Positions 8,465-17,345 of a stretch of 64,000 nt of DNA are shown piece after piece. This DNA comes from Rhodanobacter denitrificans (GTDB lineage: Bacteria; Pseudomonadota; Gammaproteobacteria; Xanthomonadales; Rhodanobacteraceae), in NCBI RefSeq assembly GCF_003335105.1, contig NZ_QFWQ01000006.1, positions 248,001 to 312,000 of the forward strand, given 5' to 3'. Below the pieces are notes generated by a model. That model saw only the letters and a list, made by a program, of their open reading frames with translations, was not told the origin of the DNA and made no database searches. Position 1 is the first letter of the stretch. Each line of letters starts with the position of its first letter. The position numbers and the translations under genes were made by a program.

Positions 8465-9409
8465 TCAGAACTCCGCCTCGTGCTCCTCGGCGGCGAAGCC
8501 GACCGTCACCGCGCCTTCGCCCACGTTGACCATGCCGGTGATGCTCATCGGCGCCTCCATCACCTCGACGCCGTGCTCCTCGCAGACGACGCGCAGCTCG
8601 GTGTAGCCGGGCAGGTGCGGCAGCACCTCGAGGTCGCCGCCGTAGCTGACGCAAACCATCGGCACCAGCAGGCCGGCGCGTACGCGTTGTGCGGTATAGC
8701 CGAACAGCGCCTCCGCGCCCTGCTCGAAGCCGCGTACCTTGCCGACCGGGCCGGTCTCGCCGCGGAAGCAGCGCAGGATCGGTTTGATGTCCAGCGCCGA
8801 ACCCAGCATCGCGCTGACCAGGCCGACGCTGCGGTCGTTCTTCTTCTTGGCGCGGGCGCGCAGGTAGTAGAGGTCGCGTGGCAGCATGTAGCCGTAGGTA
8901 TGGTTGGCGAGGTGGGTGAGCCGTTCGCGGATCACCCCAGGCGCCTCGTCGGCCGCGATCAGCCGGGCCGCCTCGTACACCAGCGGTGCGGCGCCGGCGA
9001 AGATGTTGCGGGTGTCGATCACGCGCATCATGAACGGGCCGGGCACGCCGGCCTGTTCGCGCACCTGCCGGTAGTTCTTGAGGATCCCGAAACTGGCCTT
9101 GTTGACGTGCTCGTTGATCGGGCTGCGGGTGGCGGTGATGGTCAGGCAGAACACGCAGTCCTGTTCCAGCACGAGCTTCTCCAGGAACAGCTTCTGCACC
9201 TCCTCCACCGGGCACGGCTCGGTTTCCGCCGAGTGGCTGCGGCTGCCCAGGCGGCGGTCGATGAAGCGCTGGATCTCGGCCGGTTTGCGGTCGTCCAAGA
9301 AGACTTCGCCATCCACCCGCACGGTGATCGGCATCACCGCAACATGGTGCTGTTGCAGGAATGCCTGCGACAGGTCGCAGGCCGCGTCGATTGCCAGGCC
9401 CATCCGCAT
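8465..9409 (-). CDS. DegV-like fatty-acid-binding protein
   Basis: 314 residues. The start is the ATG giving MRMGLAIDAACDLSQAF, preceded by a G-rich Shine-Dalgarno (GGGGGGA) 6 nt upstream; a longer frame adds 15 residues with no signal. The N-terminal half has the DegV Rossmann-like features: IDAACDLS with aspartates after strand 1, VMPITVRVDGEVFLDD, then PCPVEEVQKLFLEKL and the CVFCLTITATRSP segment. The second half contains the (R)AKKKNDRSVGLVSAML helix and the final GPGxxG-like VNVGEGAVTVGF. Family proteins (FakB) bind a fatty acid for phosphorylation by FakA; no FakA is present here, so the role is open. It shares a divergent promoter region with the AMP nucleosidase gene. Confidence 0.75.
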   Translation of the reverse strand: MRMGLAIDAACDLSQAFLQQHHVAVMPITVRVDGEVFLDDRKPAEIQRFIDRRLGSRSHSAETEPCPVEEVQKLFLEKLVLEQDCVFCLTITATRSPINEHVNKASFGILKNYRQVREQAGVPGPFMMRVIDTRNIFAGAAPLVYEAARLIAADEAPGVIRERLTHLANHTYGYMLPRDLYYLRARAKKKNDRSVGLVSAMLGSALDIKPILRCFRGETGPVGKVRGFEQGAEALFGYTAQRVRAGLLVPMVCVSYGGDLEVLPHLPGYTELRVVCEEHGVEVMEAPMSITGMVNVGEGAVTVGFAAEEHEAEF

Positions 9410-9449
9410 ACGTTTCCCCCCGTCATGAATGGCAAGTGCAACATAACAT

Positions 9450-9470
9450 GTCACAAGTGACTGCGGTCAC
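9450..9470. promoter_or_regulatory. Interleaved GTCAC/GTGAC palindromes in a divergent promoter region
   Basis: Three half-sites follow one another: GTCAC (9450-9454), GTGAC (9457-9461), GTCAC (9466-9470), giving two overlapping inverted repeats with 2-nt and 4-nt spacers. They sit 41 bp upstream of the DegV-like start and about 130 bp upstream of the AMP nucleosidase start. The layout is what a dimeric regulator site would look like. The regulator is unknown. Confidence 0.35.
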
Positions 9471-9601
9471 AGGAAAAAGTGTCGCTGACGCCGGCGCGCC
9501 AGGGGCATGGCGGATGGTCCGGCCCTAGAATGACTGCCGCATGTGTCCGGCCTTCCGCCGGCGTGGCGGCGCCGGCCATCCCATCAGGTATTGCTGCATC
9601 C

Positions 9602-10393
9602 ATGAAAAGCAAACAGGAAATCGTCTCCAACTGGCTGCCTCGCTACACCGGCGTGCCGCTCGAGCAGTTCGGCGAGTACATCCTGCTGACCAACTTCGGC
9701 CATTACGTGGAGTTGTTCGCGCAATGGCACGGCGTGGAGGTGCAGGGGCGCGACCGGCCGATGCCGAGCGCCACCGCCGACGGTATCACCCTGATCAACT
9801 TCGGCATGGGCAGCCCCAACGCCGCAACCATGATGGATCTGCTCAGCGCGATCGGACCGAAGGCCGCACTGTTCCTCGGCAAGTGCGGCGGGGTAAAGAA
9901 GAAGAACCAGCTCGGCGACCTGGTGCTGCCGATCGCGGCGATCCGTGGCGAGGGCACCAGCAACGACTATCTGCTGCCGGAGGTGCCGGCGTTGCCGGCG
10001 TTCCAGCTGCAGCGCGCGGTCTCCACCATGATCCGCGACCTGGGCCACGACTATTGGACCGGCACGGTGTACACCACCAACCGGCGCGTGTGGGAGCACG
10101 ACGACGCGTTCAAGGACTACCTGCGGCGTACCCGCTGCATGGCGGTGGACATGGAGACCGCGACCATCTTCGCCGCCGGCTTCGCCAACCGCATCCCGTG
10201 CGGCGCGCTGCTGCTGGTGTCCGACCAGCCGATGATCCCGGAAGGCGTGAAGACCGAGGCCAGCGACCGCCGGATCACCTCGGCATTCGTCGAGGCGCAC
10301 ATCCGCATCGGCATCGAGGCACTCAAATTGGTGCGCCGCAACGGTCGCAGCGTGAAGCACCTGCGCTTCGAGGCGGACGGGGAGAACGAGTAG
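9602..10393 (+). CDS. AMP nucleosidase, short form
   Basis: 263 residues from the ATG giving MKSKQEIVSNWLPRYTG; upstream in-frame sequence is not protein-like. The motifs are those of the nucleoside phosphorylase fold as found in AMP nucleosidase: LINFGMGSPNAATMMDLL, LFLGKCGGVKKKNQLGD, VYTTNRRVWEHDD, and MAVDMETATIFAAGF followed by VSDQPMIPEGVKTE. The enzyme hydrolyses AMP to adenine and ribose 5-phosphate. The E. coli Amn has about 480 residues with an extra N-terminal domain; this protein is the catalytic-only version common in Bacteroidetes and xanthomonads. The catalytic Asp is kept in SDQP. It is divergent from the DegV-like gene and followed by an AT-rich spacer. Confidence 0.85.
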   Translation: MKSKQEIVSNWLPRYTGVPLEQFGEYILLTNFGHYVELFAQWHGVEVQGRDRPMPSATADGITLINFGMGSPNAATMMDLLSAIGPKAALFLGKCGGVKKKNQLGDLVLPIAAIRGEGTSNDYLLPEVPALPAFQLQRAVSTMIRDLGHDYWTGTVYTTNRRVWEHDDAFKDYLRRTRCMAVDMETATIFAAGFANRIPCGALLLVSDQPMIPEGVKTEASDRRITSAFVEAHIRIGIEALKLVRRNGRSVKHLRFEADGENE

Positions 10394-10510
10394 GCCGTGC
10401 GACGGCAGCTTAGAGGGAGATGGGCTGTCGAATACAGGAGACAATCCCGCCATCGCAAGTTATTGCTTGTACCGAAAGCCATTGGCAGTAAAGGCATCCA
10501 TGACCGAATG

Positions 10511-10524
10511 CGCAAATAATTGCG
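10511..10524. promoter_or_regulatory. Palindrome CGCAA-N4-TTGCG, candidate operator of the receptor gene
   Basis: The perfect inverted repeat CGCAA/TTGCG with central ATAA lies about 45 bp upstream of the best -35 candidate. Related words recur nearby (GCGGATAGATGCGGATTTATTCG). It could bind an activator or repressor controlling the TonB receptor. No known regulator consensus is matched with confidence. Confidence 0.3.
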
Positions 10525-10568
10525 GATAGATGCGGATTTATTCGTAAATTATTGCTATTGGAAATTTG

Positions 10569-10596
10569 TTGACAACGCGTAAATGAAGCGTAATAA
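10569..10596 (+). promoter_or_regulatory. Candidate sigma-70 promoter for the TonB receptor
   Basis: A consensus -35 box TTGACA (10569-10574) is followed after 16 bp by TAATAA (10591-10596), a weak -10. If used, the leader would be about 250 nt. The -35 is perfect; the -10 matches only three of six positions, so this is tentative. Confidence 0.35.
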
Positions 10597-10854
10597 AGAT
10601 GGATCGCACATGGATCGAGCTGCGGGGTCGACAAGCCAGCTGTAACGCATTCCCGGTGTTCTCAGCGGTGCTGGCCATGGCGGGGGTGCCGTGTTCTCGC
10701 AGTGTTATTTCCCTGTTAGTATCGGCGCGGATCGGGAGTTCCCATGGTTCGGCACTCATCAGGAATCGAGAGCCAAGGCCACGTCGACTCGCAATCGCTT
10801 TGTGGGAATTTAAGTTTTACTGACGCATTAAATAATTAATCGGAGGGTGCTTTC

Positions 10855-13788
10855 ATGAAACTTGGGGTCAAGAAACTTTCTTCGGCAGTCCGTCTCGGTC
10901 TTTCGCTGGGTGCTGTCATCGCGGTGGGCGTATCCACCACGGCCTTCGCGCAGGATACGGGCACGCAGGACACGGCCAACCAGCCCAGCCAGAAAAAGGC
11001 GCAGACGCTGCAGACGGTGGTGGTCACCGGCTCGAACATTCGTCGTGTCGATCTGGAAACGTCCAACCCGGTGGTCACCATCGATGCGGCTGCCATCAAG
11101 GCAACCGGCAAGCTCACCCTGGGCGATATCGTGCAGCAGCTGCCGGCAGTCACCGGCGGCAACATCAATCCGCAGGTCAACAACAGCGGCGGCACCGGCG
11201 GCTCCTCGATCGGCCTGCGTGGCCTGGGTAGCCAGCGCACCCTGATCCTGATCGACGGCAAGCGCATCATCAACGGCGATCCGAACTCGATCCCGGCCGA
11301 CATGATCGAGCGCATCGAAGTGCTGACCGACGGCGCGTCCTCGGTCTACGGCTCCGACGCGATCGGCGGCGTGGTGAACTTCATCCTCAAGAAGGACTAC
11401 CAGGGCGCCCAGTTCTCGGCGACCTACGGCGAGTCCGACCACAATGATGGCGCTTCGACCGGTTACACGTTCACGTTTGGCCAGACGTCCGACAAGGGCA
11501 GCATCATGGGCGGCGTGGACTACAACAAGACCGAGTCCGTGCTGGCCAAGAACCGCAAGTTCAGCCAGAACGCCGTCTCGATCACGGGCAGCGCGAGCAC
11601 CCCGATCTATTCCTATATCGGCGGCTCCAGCTTCCCCGCGCACGACCGCATCCAGCTGCCCCCGACCCTGCGGGCCACCTACGGCTGCAAGAACGTCGCC
11701 ATCAATCCGGGCGCCAGCGGCCAGAACACGGCGACCGACTACCACTGCTTCACGAACAGCGACAAGTACAACTATGCGGCGGTCAACCTGATCCAGACCC
11801 CGCAGGAGCGCACCAGCGCCTGGCTGAAGGGCAGCTACAACCTGGGCGACCACGTGCAGGTCTACCTGACCGGCTACCACAACAAGACCGCCTCGGCCTT
11901 CCAGCTGGCGCCGGCATTGCTGGGTTCCATCTACGGCGCAGTGATCTCCAAGGATGCGTACTACAACCCGTTCGGTGTGGAATTCTCGTCCGCGGGCAAC
12001 GACTACCGTGCACGCCTGGTGTCCGCCGGCAACCGCAGCGCGAACTCCGGCATCACCACGGACCAGATCCAGACCGGCTTCAAGGGTGACTTCACGGTCT
12101 TCGGGCAGGCGTGGAACTGGGATGCCGGCCTGGACTACGGCCACTTCTCGCAGAACCTTATCACCCGCGGCCTGCCGAACCAGAACGTCATCAATGCCGA
12201 TCTGGGGCCGTCGCACCTCGACCCGGCGAGCGGCCAGGTAGTCTGCAATACGCCGTCGTCCGGCTGCACCCCGTTCAACCCGTTCAACCTGTTCGACCCG
12301 AACTCGATCAAGGCGCTGCAGGCTGCCGCCGTACCGGCGATCAGCAACAACTACTCGATCGAGAAGACCTACTCGGTGGACCTGAACGGCGGCCTGTTCG
12401 AACTGCCCGCCGGCACCGTGCAGCTGGCCGGTGGCGCTTCGTACCGCAAGGAGTACACCAACAGCACGATCGACCCGCTGCTGCTGATCGACCCGGCTAC
12501 CGGCAACTGCACGCTGGGCAGCCAGTGCAGCTCGCCGCTGCGCGGCGGCTACAACGTGAAGGAAGGCTACGCCGAATTGTTCGTGCCGATCCTGAAGGAC
12601 ATCCCGGGCATCACGGCGCTGAACGTCGACATCGGTGACCGTTACTCCAAGTACAGCACCTTCGGCACCACCAACAACAAGAAGTTCGCCATCGAATACC
12701 GCCCGATCGCCGACCTGCTGTTGCGTGGCACGATGTCCGACGTGTTCCGCGCCCCGACCGTGGGCAATGTGTATGGCGCGCCGATCAGCGACGCACCGAA
12801 GCTCAGCAGCGACCCGTGCGACCACACCACCACCGCCGGCAACCCGGCCTGCGTGGGTGTGCCCACCGATGGCAGCTTTGTGAACCAGGACGTGGCGCTC
12901 GGCCAGCAGATCAAGGCCGTGTCTTCCGGCTCGAAGTACGCCGGCTTCCCGCTCGGGCCGGAGAAGGGCAAGTCGTTCGACTTCGGCGCGGTCTATTCGC
13001 CGTCGTGGGCGCCGGGCCTGTCGGCCAGCGTCGACGTGTGGCGCCTCTACCTCAAGAACACCATCACCGCCATCGGTGCGCAGACCGTGCTGAACCTCTG
13101 CTACAACGGGGTCACCACCTACTGCCCGCTGGTCACCCGCTCCGGCGCCGGCAGCACCAACCCGGGCCAGATCGCGCAGATCATCGAGCCGACCGGCAAC
13201 CTCGGCCGCACCGACGCCAGCGGCGTGGATCTGTCGCTGCGCTACAAGGTGCCGCAGTTCGGCTTCGGCAACTTCATGGTGGGCGTTGACGGCACGTACA
13301 TGAAGCGCTACGACCAGGAGACCTCGCCGGGTCTGCCGGGCAACACGGTTTACCACGAGGCCGGGCACTTCGAGTTCTTCGGTTCGCCGGAATCCGGTGC
13401 GTGCCCGACCGGCGGTGGCGTATGCCTGTTCCCGCGCTGGCGCGGTCAGGGTTTCGTGAACTGGAACCTCGCCGGCTGGAACGCTTCGTGGCGCATGCGC
13501 TACATCGGTCGCTACGAGCTGGGTTCGCCGGTTCCGGGTTACACGGCCTCGCCGATTCCGGGCATCCCGAACTACGTGATGAAGAAGGGTGCGACGGTCT
13601 ACAACGACGTGTCGATCGGCTACAACATCGAGCAGTTCAACACGCGCGTGGACTTCGGCGTGAACAACCTGTTCGACAAGCAACCGCCGATGCTGTACGC
13701 GAACAACACCCTGAACGCCAACACCGATCCGAGCGATTTCGACCTGCAGGGTCGTTACTTCTGGGGCCGCGTGACGGTGAGCTTCTAA
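10855..13788 (+). CDS. TonB-dependent outer-membrane receptor
   Basis: 977 residues with a signal peptide (MKLGVKKLSSAVRLG... cleaved after AFA). A linker follows, then the TonB-box-like TLQTVVVTGSNIRR, a plug domain (LGDIVQQLPAV, GLRGLGSQRTLILIDGKRI, IERIEVLTDGASSVYGSDA) and a 22-strand-type barrel ending in WGRVTVSF with the terminal Phe of outer-membrane barrels. These receptors import bulky ligands using TonB-ExbBD energy. The plug and the YGSDAIGGVVNFILKKD segment place it in the xanthomonad/caulobacter receptor group often linked to carbohydrate or peptide uptake. Seven or more Cys in pairs within barrel loops (CKNVAINPG, NTPSSGCTPF, NLCYNGVTTYC) suggest disulfide-bonded extracellular loops. 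It is followed by a strong terminator and then a TPR-sulfotransferase. The ligand is unknown. Confidence 0.93.
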   Translation: MKLGVKKLSSAVRLGLSLGAVIAVGVSTTAFAQDTGTQDTANQPSQKKAQTLQTVVVTGSNIRRVDLETSNPVVTIDAAAIKATGKLTLGDIVQQLPAVTGGNINPQVNNSGGTGGSSIGLRGLGSQRTLILIDGKRIINGDPNSIPADMIERIEVLTDGASSVYGSDAIGGVVNFILKKDYQGAQFSATYGESDHNDGASTGYTFTFGQTSDKGSIMGGVDYNKTESVLAKNRKFSQNAVSITGSASTPIYSYIGGSSFPAHDRIQLPPTLRATYGCKNVAINPGASGQNTATDYHCFTNSDKYNYAAVNLIQTPQERTSAWLKGSYNLGDHVQVYLTGYHNKTASAFQLAPALLGSIYGAVISKDAYYNPFGVEFSSAGNDYRARLVSAGNRSANSGITTDQIQTGFKGDFTVFGQAWNWDAGLDYGHFSQNLITRGLPNQNVINADLGPSHLDPASGQVVCNTPSSGCTPFNPFNLFDPNSIKALQAAAVPAISNNYSIEKTYSVDLNGGLFELPAGTVQLAGGASYRKEYTNSTIDPLLLIDPATGNCTLGSQCSSPLRGGYNVKEGYAELFVPILKDIPGITALNVDIGDRYSKYSTFGTTNNKKFAIEYRPIADLLLRGTMSDVFRAPTVGNVYGAPISDAPKLSSDPCDHTTTAGNPACVGVPTDGSFVNQDVALGQQIKAVSSGSKYAGFPLGPEKGKSFDFGAVYSPSWAPGLSASVDVWRLYLKNTITAIGAQTVLNLCYNGVTTYCPLVTRSGAGSTNPGQIAQIIEPTGNLGRTDASGVDLSLRYKVPQFGFGNFMVGVDGTYMKRYDQETSPGLPGNTVYHEAGHFEFFGSPESGACPTGGGVCLFPRWRGQGFVNWNLAGWNASWRMRYIGRYELGSPVPGYTASPIPGIPNYVMKKGATVYNDVSIGYNIEQFNTRVDFGVNNLFDKQPPMLYANNTLNANTDPSDFDLQGRYFWGRVTVSF

Positions 13789-13820
13789 CCAGTCAAGTCA
13801 GTCCGATTGGTTGATACCAT

Positions 13821-13851
13821 GGGCCGCGCGGGTTTCCCGCGCGGCCCTTTT
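13821..13851 (+). terminator. Strong Rho-independent terminator after the TonB receptor
   Basis: GGGCCGCGCGGG (13821-13832) and CCCGCGCGGCCC (13836-13847) form a perfect 12-bp stem with a TTT loop, followed by TTTTCTT. It ends only a few bases before the start codon of the next gene, which has no Shine-Dalgarno between. Confidence 0.9.
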
Positions 13852-13855
13852 CTTG

Positions 13856-15688
13856 ATGAGTACGACCTTGAACGAAATCCCGGATATCGTCGCCGCCCTG
13901 CAGGCTGGCAGGGCAGTCGACGCCGAGCGGTTGTGCCGCGACAGTCTGCAGCGCTTTCCTGGTGATACGGACACCCTGCTGCTGCTGGCGCTGGCGCTGG
14001 GCGCGCAGGGGCGGCAGGAAGAGGCTGTAGCGGTTCACGCAAGGCTGACGGAACTGCTCCCCGACAGCCCTCTGCACTGGGGCAATTACGCCACGATGCT
14101 GCGCGAGGCCGGGCGCCTGGACGAGGCTGCCGTCGCCTGCGACACCGCATTGCGGCTGGCGCCGGACGATGCTGCCCAGTGGGTCAATCGCGGCATGCTG
14201 CAACTGGAACAGAAGAACTTCGAGGATGCGCGCGACGCCCTGTTGAGGGCGGTCGAACTGGATCCTCGCTCGCCGGAAACGATTGTCCGCGCGGCGCGCG
14301 CCTGCGCGATCTGCCGGGACTACCGGGCCGAGGAACTGATCCGTCCATGGCGCGAATGGTTGCCGCTGGAGGATGACCTGCAACTCGAGCTGGCCGACCT
14401 GCATCAGTCGCTTGGCGACGGGCGTACCGCGCAGATCCTGCTGGAGGACCTGTGTGCGCGCTCGCCGCGGAATGTCCCCGCCGCCGTCCTGCTGGCGGGA
14501 GTGTATGAGCGCGTCAACGACCTGGATGCCGCCCAGTCGCTGCAGGAGAGCCTGCTGCGCCACCCCGGGGCACTGAGCGCGGCGAACCTGCAGGACCTCA
14601 CGCATCTTCGCGCCACCATGGCCACGCGTCGCGGCGATGCCACGCTCGCGCGCGGGATCCTGGAACAGGCCGGGCCGCGCAACCCCGGCGACTACGCGCA
14701 TTATTTCGATCTGGCCGGGGTCTGCGACCGGCTGAACGACAACGCCGCAGCCATGCGCGCGCTGGACATGGCGCACCGGCTGCAGGTGGACGAGCTCCGC
14801 CAGACCGTGCCGCACCGATTCGAGCCCGGGGCGCCGATCCTGCCCGCGGCGGTGGGGCGCGTCTCTGCGGAGGACTATCTCAAGTGGCCGCAGCTGCTCG
14901 CTCCGGCCGGCGTGGAGTCACCGGTGTTCATCGTGGGGTTCCCCCGTTCGGGGACGACATTGCTCGAGCAGATGCTGGATGCCCATCCGTCGCTGCAGTC
15001 TATGGACGAACGTCCGTTCTTCAACGTGCTGGCGAACCGTCTCGATGACGACGGGATCTCGGTACCCCGGGACCTGCACCGGCTCGACCAGCATGCCTGC
15101 GACGAATTGCGCAAGGATTACCTGCAACTGGTGTGCACCAAGATCGCCCGTCGGTGGGATACGCAACTGGTCGACAAGAACCCGCTGAACATGCTGTGGC
15201 TGCCGCTGATCCACCGCATCTTCCCGCGGGCGAAGTTCATCCTCGCGCTGCGGCATCCCTGCGATGTGCTGATCAGCAACTACATGCAGAACTACAAGGC
15301 CAGCGTGCTGGCCGCCGCCTGCGCCTCGTTGCCGCAATTGGCGGCGGCCTACGTGACGGCGATGGAATGCTGGCTGCACCATGTCGAGGTATTCAAGCCG
15401 GACCTGCTGGTCTCCCGCTATGAGGAACTGGTCGCCGATCCGGAAGCGCACGCGCACCGGATCGCGGAATTCCTGGGCGTGCGGGATCCGTCGCCGATGC
15501 TGCGGTTCGACCAGCATGCCCGCGACAAGGGCTACATCGCCACGCCCAGCTACACCCAGGTAATCCAGCCGGTGAATCGCAAGGGCCTGGACCGCTGGAA
15601 GCGTTATCAGGGGGAATTTTCCGCAGTGCTGCCGGTGCTGGTGCCGATGCTGCGACATTGGGGCTACGCCGGCGAACCGGGCGCGTGA
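13856..15688 (+). CDS. TPR-repeat sulfotransferase 1 (TPST-like)
   Basis: 610 residues from ATG giving MSTTLNEIPDIVAAL. An alternative TTG 45 bp upstream would place the terminator inside the gene. The first ~330 residues are TPR-like helical repeats (LLLALALGAQGRQEEAVAVHARL, HWGNYATMLREAGRLDEAAVACD, AQWVNRGMLQLEQKNFEDARDAL). The C-terminal ~270 are a PAPS-dependent sulfotransferase: 5'-phosphosulfate loop VGFPRSGTTLLEQ (P363-T368), LDAHP, then E385, and the 3'-phosphate motif LALRHPCDVLISNY. Glu385 stands 22 residues after P363, the same spacing as the catalytic base of tyrosylprotein sulfotransferase. No signal peptide is seen, so it probably acts in the cytoplasm. It lies directly after the receptor terminator and converges on sulfotransferase 2. 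Confidence 0.88.
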   Translation: MSTTLNEIPDIVAALQAGRAVDAERLCRDSLQRFPGDTDTLLLLALALGAQGRQEEAVAVHARLTELLPDSPLHWGNYATMLREAGRLDEAAVACDTALRLAPDDAAQWVNRGMLQLEQKNFEDARDALLRAVELDPRSPETIVRAARACAICRDYRAEELIRPWREWLPLEDDLQLELADLHQSLGDGRTAQILLEDLCARSPRNVPAAVLLAGVYERVNDLDAAQSLQESLLRHPGALSAANLQDLTHLRATMATRRGDATLARGILEQAGPRNPGDYAHYFDLAGVCDRLNDNAAAMRALDMAHRLQVDELRQTVPHRFEPGAPILPAAVGRVSAEDYLKWPQLLAPAGVESPVFIVGFPRSGTTLLEQMLDAHPSLQSMDERPFFNVLANRLDDDGISVPRDLHRLDQHACDELRKDYLQLVCTKIARRWDTQLVDKNPLNMLWLPLIHRIFPRAKFILALRHPCDVLISNYMQNYKASVLAAACASLPQLAAAYVTAMECWLHHVEVFKPDLLVSRYEELVADPEAHAHRIAEFLGVRDPSPMLRFDQHARDKGYIATPSYTQVIQPVNRKGLDRWKRYQGEFSAVLPVLVPMLRHWGYAGEPGA

Positions 15689-15695
15689 GACGACC

Positions 15696-17345
15696 TCAGC
15701 GCTCGGGGATTCGCAATAGCTCGGGCAGATGCGCCGCGTAGTGCCGCCAGCGCTCCACCGAGCCGGCATGGATCGGCTGGCGTGCCTGCCACAGGCTGGC
15801 GGTACTGATCGCGACGGATGGCTGCCGCAATGTCTGCGGGTCGAATGATGGCAATTCCAGCCAGTTGGCCACCTCCGCCATGGTCGCGAAGGGATCGGCA
15901 ACGAGCCGCTCGTAGGCCACCGTGTGGATCGCTGCGGGGTGGAGCTGCTCCCATCGCGCCATCAGCCGGAGGCAGTCCCTGATGACCACGGCAATGTCGG
16001 CGAAGTCGTAGGCATAGCCGTGCGCATCGTCGAGAAACGACTGCGACCACAGCGACAGCGCCGTATCGCGTGGATTCCGCTGGCAGAACACGATGCGGGC
16101 GTTGGGCCACAAGGCGAGGATCAGGTCGACATGCAGCAGATTGAGCGGCTGCTTGTCGATGAACCATGCCGCGTCGGAGTCGTCCTGGCGCAGCTGCGCC
16201 GCATAGGTGGCGGCTGCCTGTTCGAATGCCTCGATGCGGCTCTCGTCATGCAGCGACAGCGACTGCGCGACGTGCCTGAGCCAGGGCAGCTCCCCGCGGT
16301 TGCACACGTCGGGATGCCGTGCCAGCAGGTCGGCGAGCAGGGTGGTTCCGGAGCGCGGCACGCCGACCACGAACACGGGCGTCCAGCTGTCCGGCGGCAC
16401 CAGCTTGAAAGGCATGGACGGGCGTGCGAGCTGCAAATCCACTCGGCGGCGCCATTGCTTGCGCGACCACCCGGTAGCCTTGTGCGCGATCGCATTGGCC
16501 CGGCGCAGGTAATCCGCCGCCTGGGCGTAATCGCCGATGTCGTCATGCGCCTTGCCCAGTGCGAACAGGGTGGCGCTGCGTGCCTTTTCACTCAGCCCTT
16601 CCTGCCGCAGGGTGTCCCGGAACAGCTGGAAATCCGGATGGCCTGCGTCGCGATAGCGCTGCATGCTGCTGAGGCCGATCGGGATGTTCCATTCCGGCGC
16701 CCGCTCGTCATGCGCCAGCACATAGGTGTAATGCCGGCGTGCGTCTTCGAACGCGCCCAGCTGGAGTTCCAGCATGCCGGCATACGCGTAAATGCGCGGA
16801 TCGGTGCAGCCGGCGGCGATCTCGGCCTGGCAGATCGCGGCGGCGTCCTGCTTCCTGCCACAATCGTCGAGCAGTTCCACGGCCTGGATCACGGTAGCCA
16901 GAGGGTGCCGGTCGTGGACGAACAGGGTGCGCAGTGCGGCCGCCGCCGCACTCAGGCGGCCTTGCTGGCGCAGCAGCCGGGCAAGGAGAAAAGTGGCTGC
17001 GGCGTGCAGGGGCCTTTGTTCCAGCAATTCGCGCAGCAGGAACTCCGCCTGCGCCGGCTCACCCCGTTCGTACAGGATGCCAGCCAGGGCAAAGCGCAGA
17101 TCGGTCGAGTCGGGATGGACGGTGATGCCGGCGGCAAGCACGGCGTGCGCCGCGTCGAGGTCCCCGCCCAGCACCAGGGCGCGCGAACACTCCAGCCACT
17201 CGCTCTCGGCGGCGTCGGCAAGGGCCGTCTGCAAGGCCTGTCGCGCCGCCCGCGTATCACCGATGGTGCGTTGCCGCCGGTACTCGGCCAGTGCCCGGGT
17301 ACCGGCGGCAGTCGCGTCAGCACTGGCTGCGCGCTCCTGCGTCAT
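15696..17345 (-). CDS. TPR-repeat sulfotransferase 2 (TPST-like)
   Basis: 549 residues from the ATG giving MTQERAASADATAAG. This start overlaps the stop of sulfotransferase 3 as ATGA, implying translational coupling. The N-terminal half is TPR-like (LRFALAGILYERGEPAQAEFLL, AAATFLLARLLRQQGRLSAAAAAL, YAYAGMLELQLGAFEDARRHY). The sulfotransferase domain has VGVPRSGTTLLADLL (P330-T335), ARHP, the aligned Glu E352 in RGELPWL, the FIDKQPLNLLHVDL segment, and the 3'-phosphate region CQRNPRDTALSLWSQ. It is only about a third identical by eye to sulfotransferase 1, so the copies are old and probably differ in target. A much longer upstream frame is an overlap with the neighbour and was rejected. Confidence 0.87.
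   Translation of the reverse strand: MTQERAASADATAAGTRALAEYRRQRTIGDTRAARQALQTALADAAESEWLECSRALVLGGDLDAAHAVLAAGITVHPDSTDLRFALAGILYERGEPAQAEFLLRELLEQRPLHAAATFLLARLLRQQGRLSAAAAALRTLFVHDRHPLATVIQAVELLDDCGRKQDAAAICQAEIAAGCTDPRIYAYAGMLELQLGAFEDARRHYTYVLAHDERAPEWNIPIGLSSMQRYRDAGHPDFQLFRDTLRQEGLSEKARSATLFALGKAHDDIGDYAQAADYLRRANAIAHKATGWSRKQWRRRVDLQLARPSMPFKLVPPDSWTPVFVVGVPRSGTTLLADLLARHPDVCNRGELPWLRHVAQSLSLHDESRIEAFEQAAATYAAQLRQDDSDAAWFIDKQPLNLLHVDLILALWPNARIVFCQRNPRDTALSLWSQSFLDDAHGYAYDFADIAVVIRDCLRLMARWEQLHPAAIHTVAYERLVADPFATMAEVANWLELPSFDPQTLRQPSVAISTASLWQARQPIHAGSVERWRHYAAHLPELLRIPER

Larger units (their letters stand above)
10394..10854. other. 460-bp AT-rich spacer upstream of the TonB receptor
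   Basis: No gene is supported. Short frames exist on both strands but lack start signals and codon bias. The stretch from about 10440 to 10600 is clearly richer in A+T than the surrounding sequence and contains several TTATT/AATAA words. Promoter and palindrome candidates are listed separately. The last 20 bases carry a good Shine-Dalgarno (CGGAGGG) before the receptor ATG. The long leader suggests regulated receptor expression. Confidence 0.55.

Noticed and set aside
10394-10854. Three frames of 73-74 codons in the AT-rich spacer before the TonB receptor
   Set aside because: They overlap each other on both strands, lack start signals and have no protein-like character.
10828-13683. 951-codon minus-strand frame opposite the TonB receptor
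   Set aside because: Antisense shadow of a receptor with clear signal peptide, plug and barrel motifs. Val/Arg/Ala repeats with no domain.
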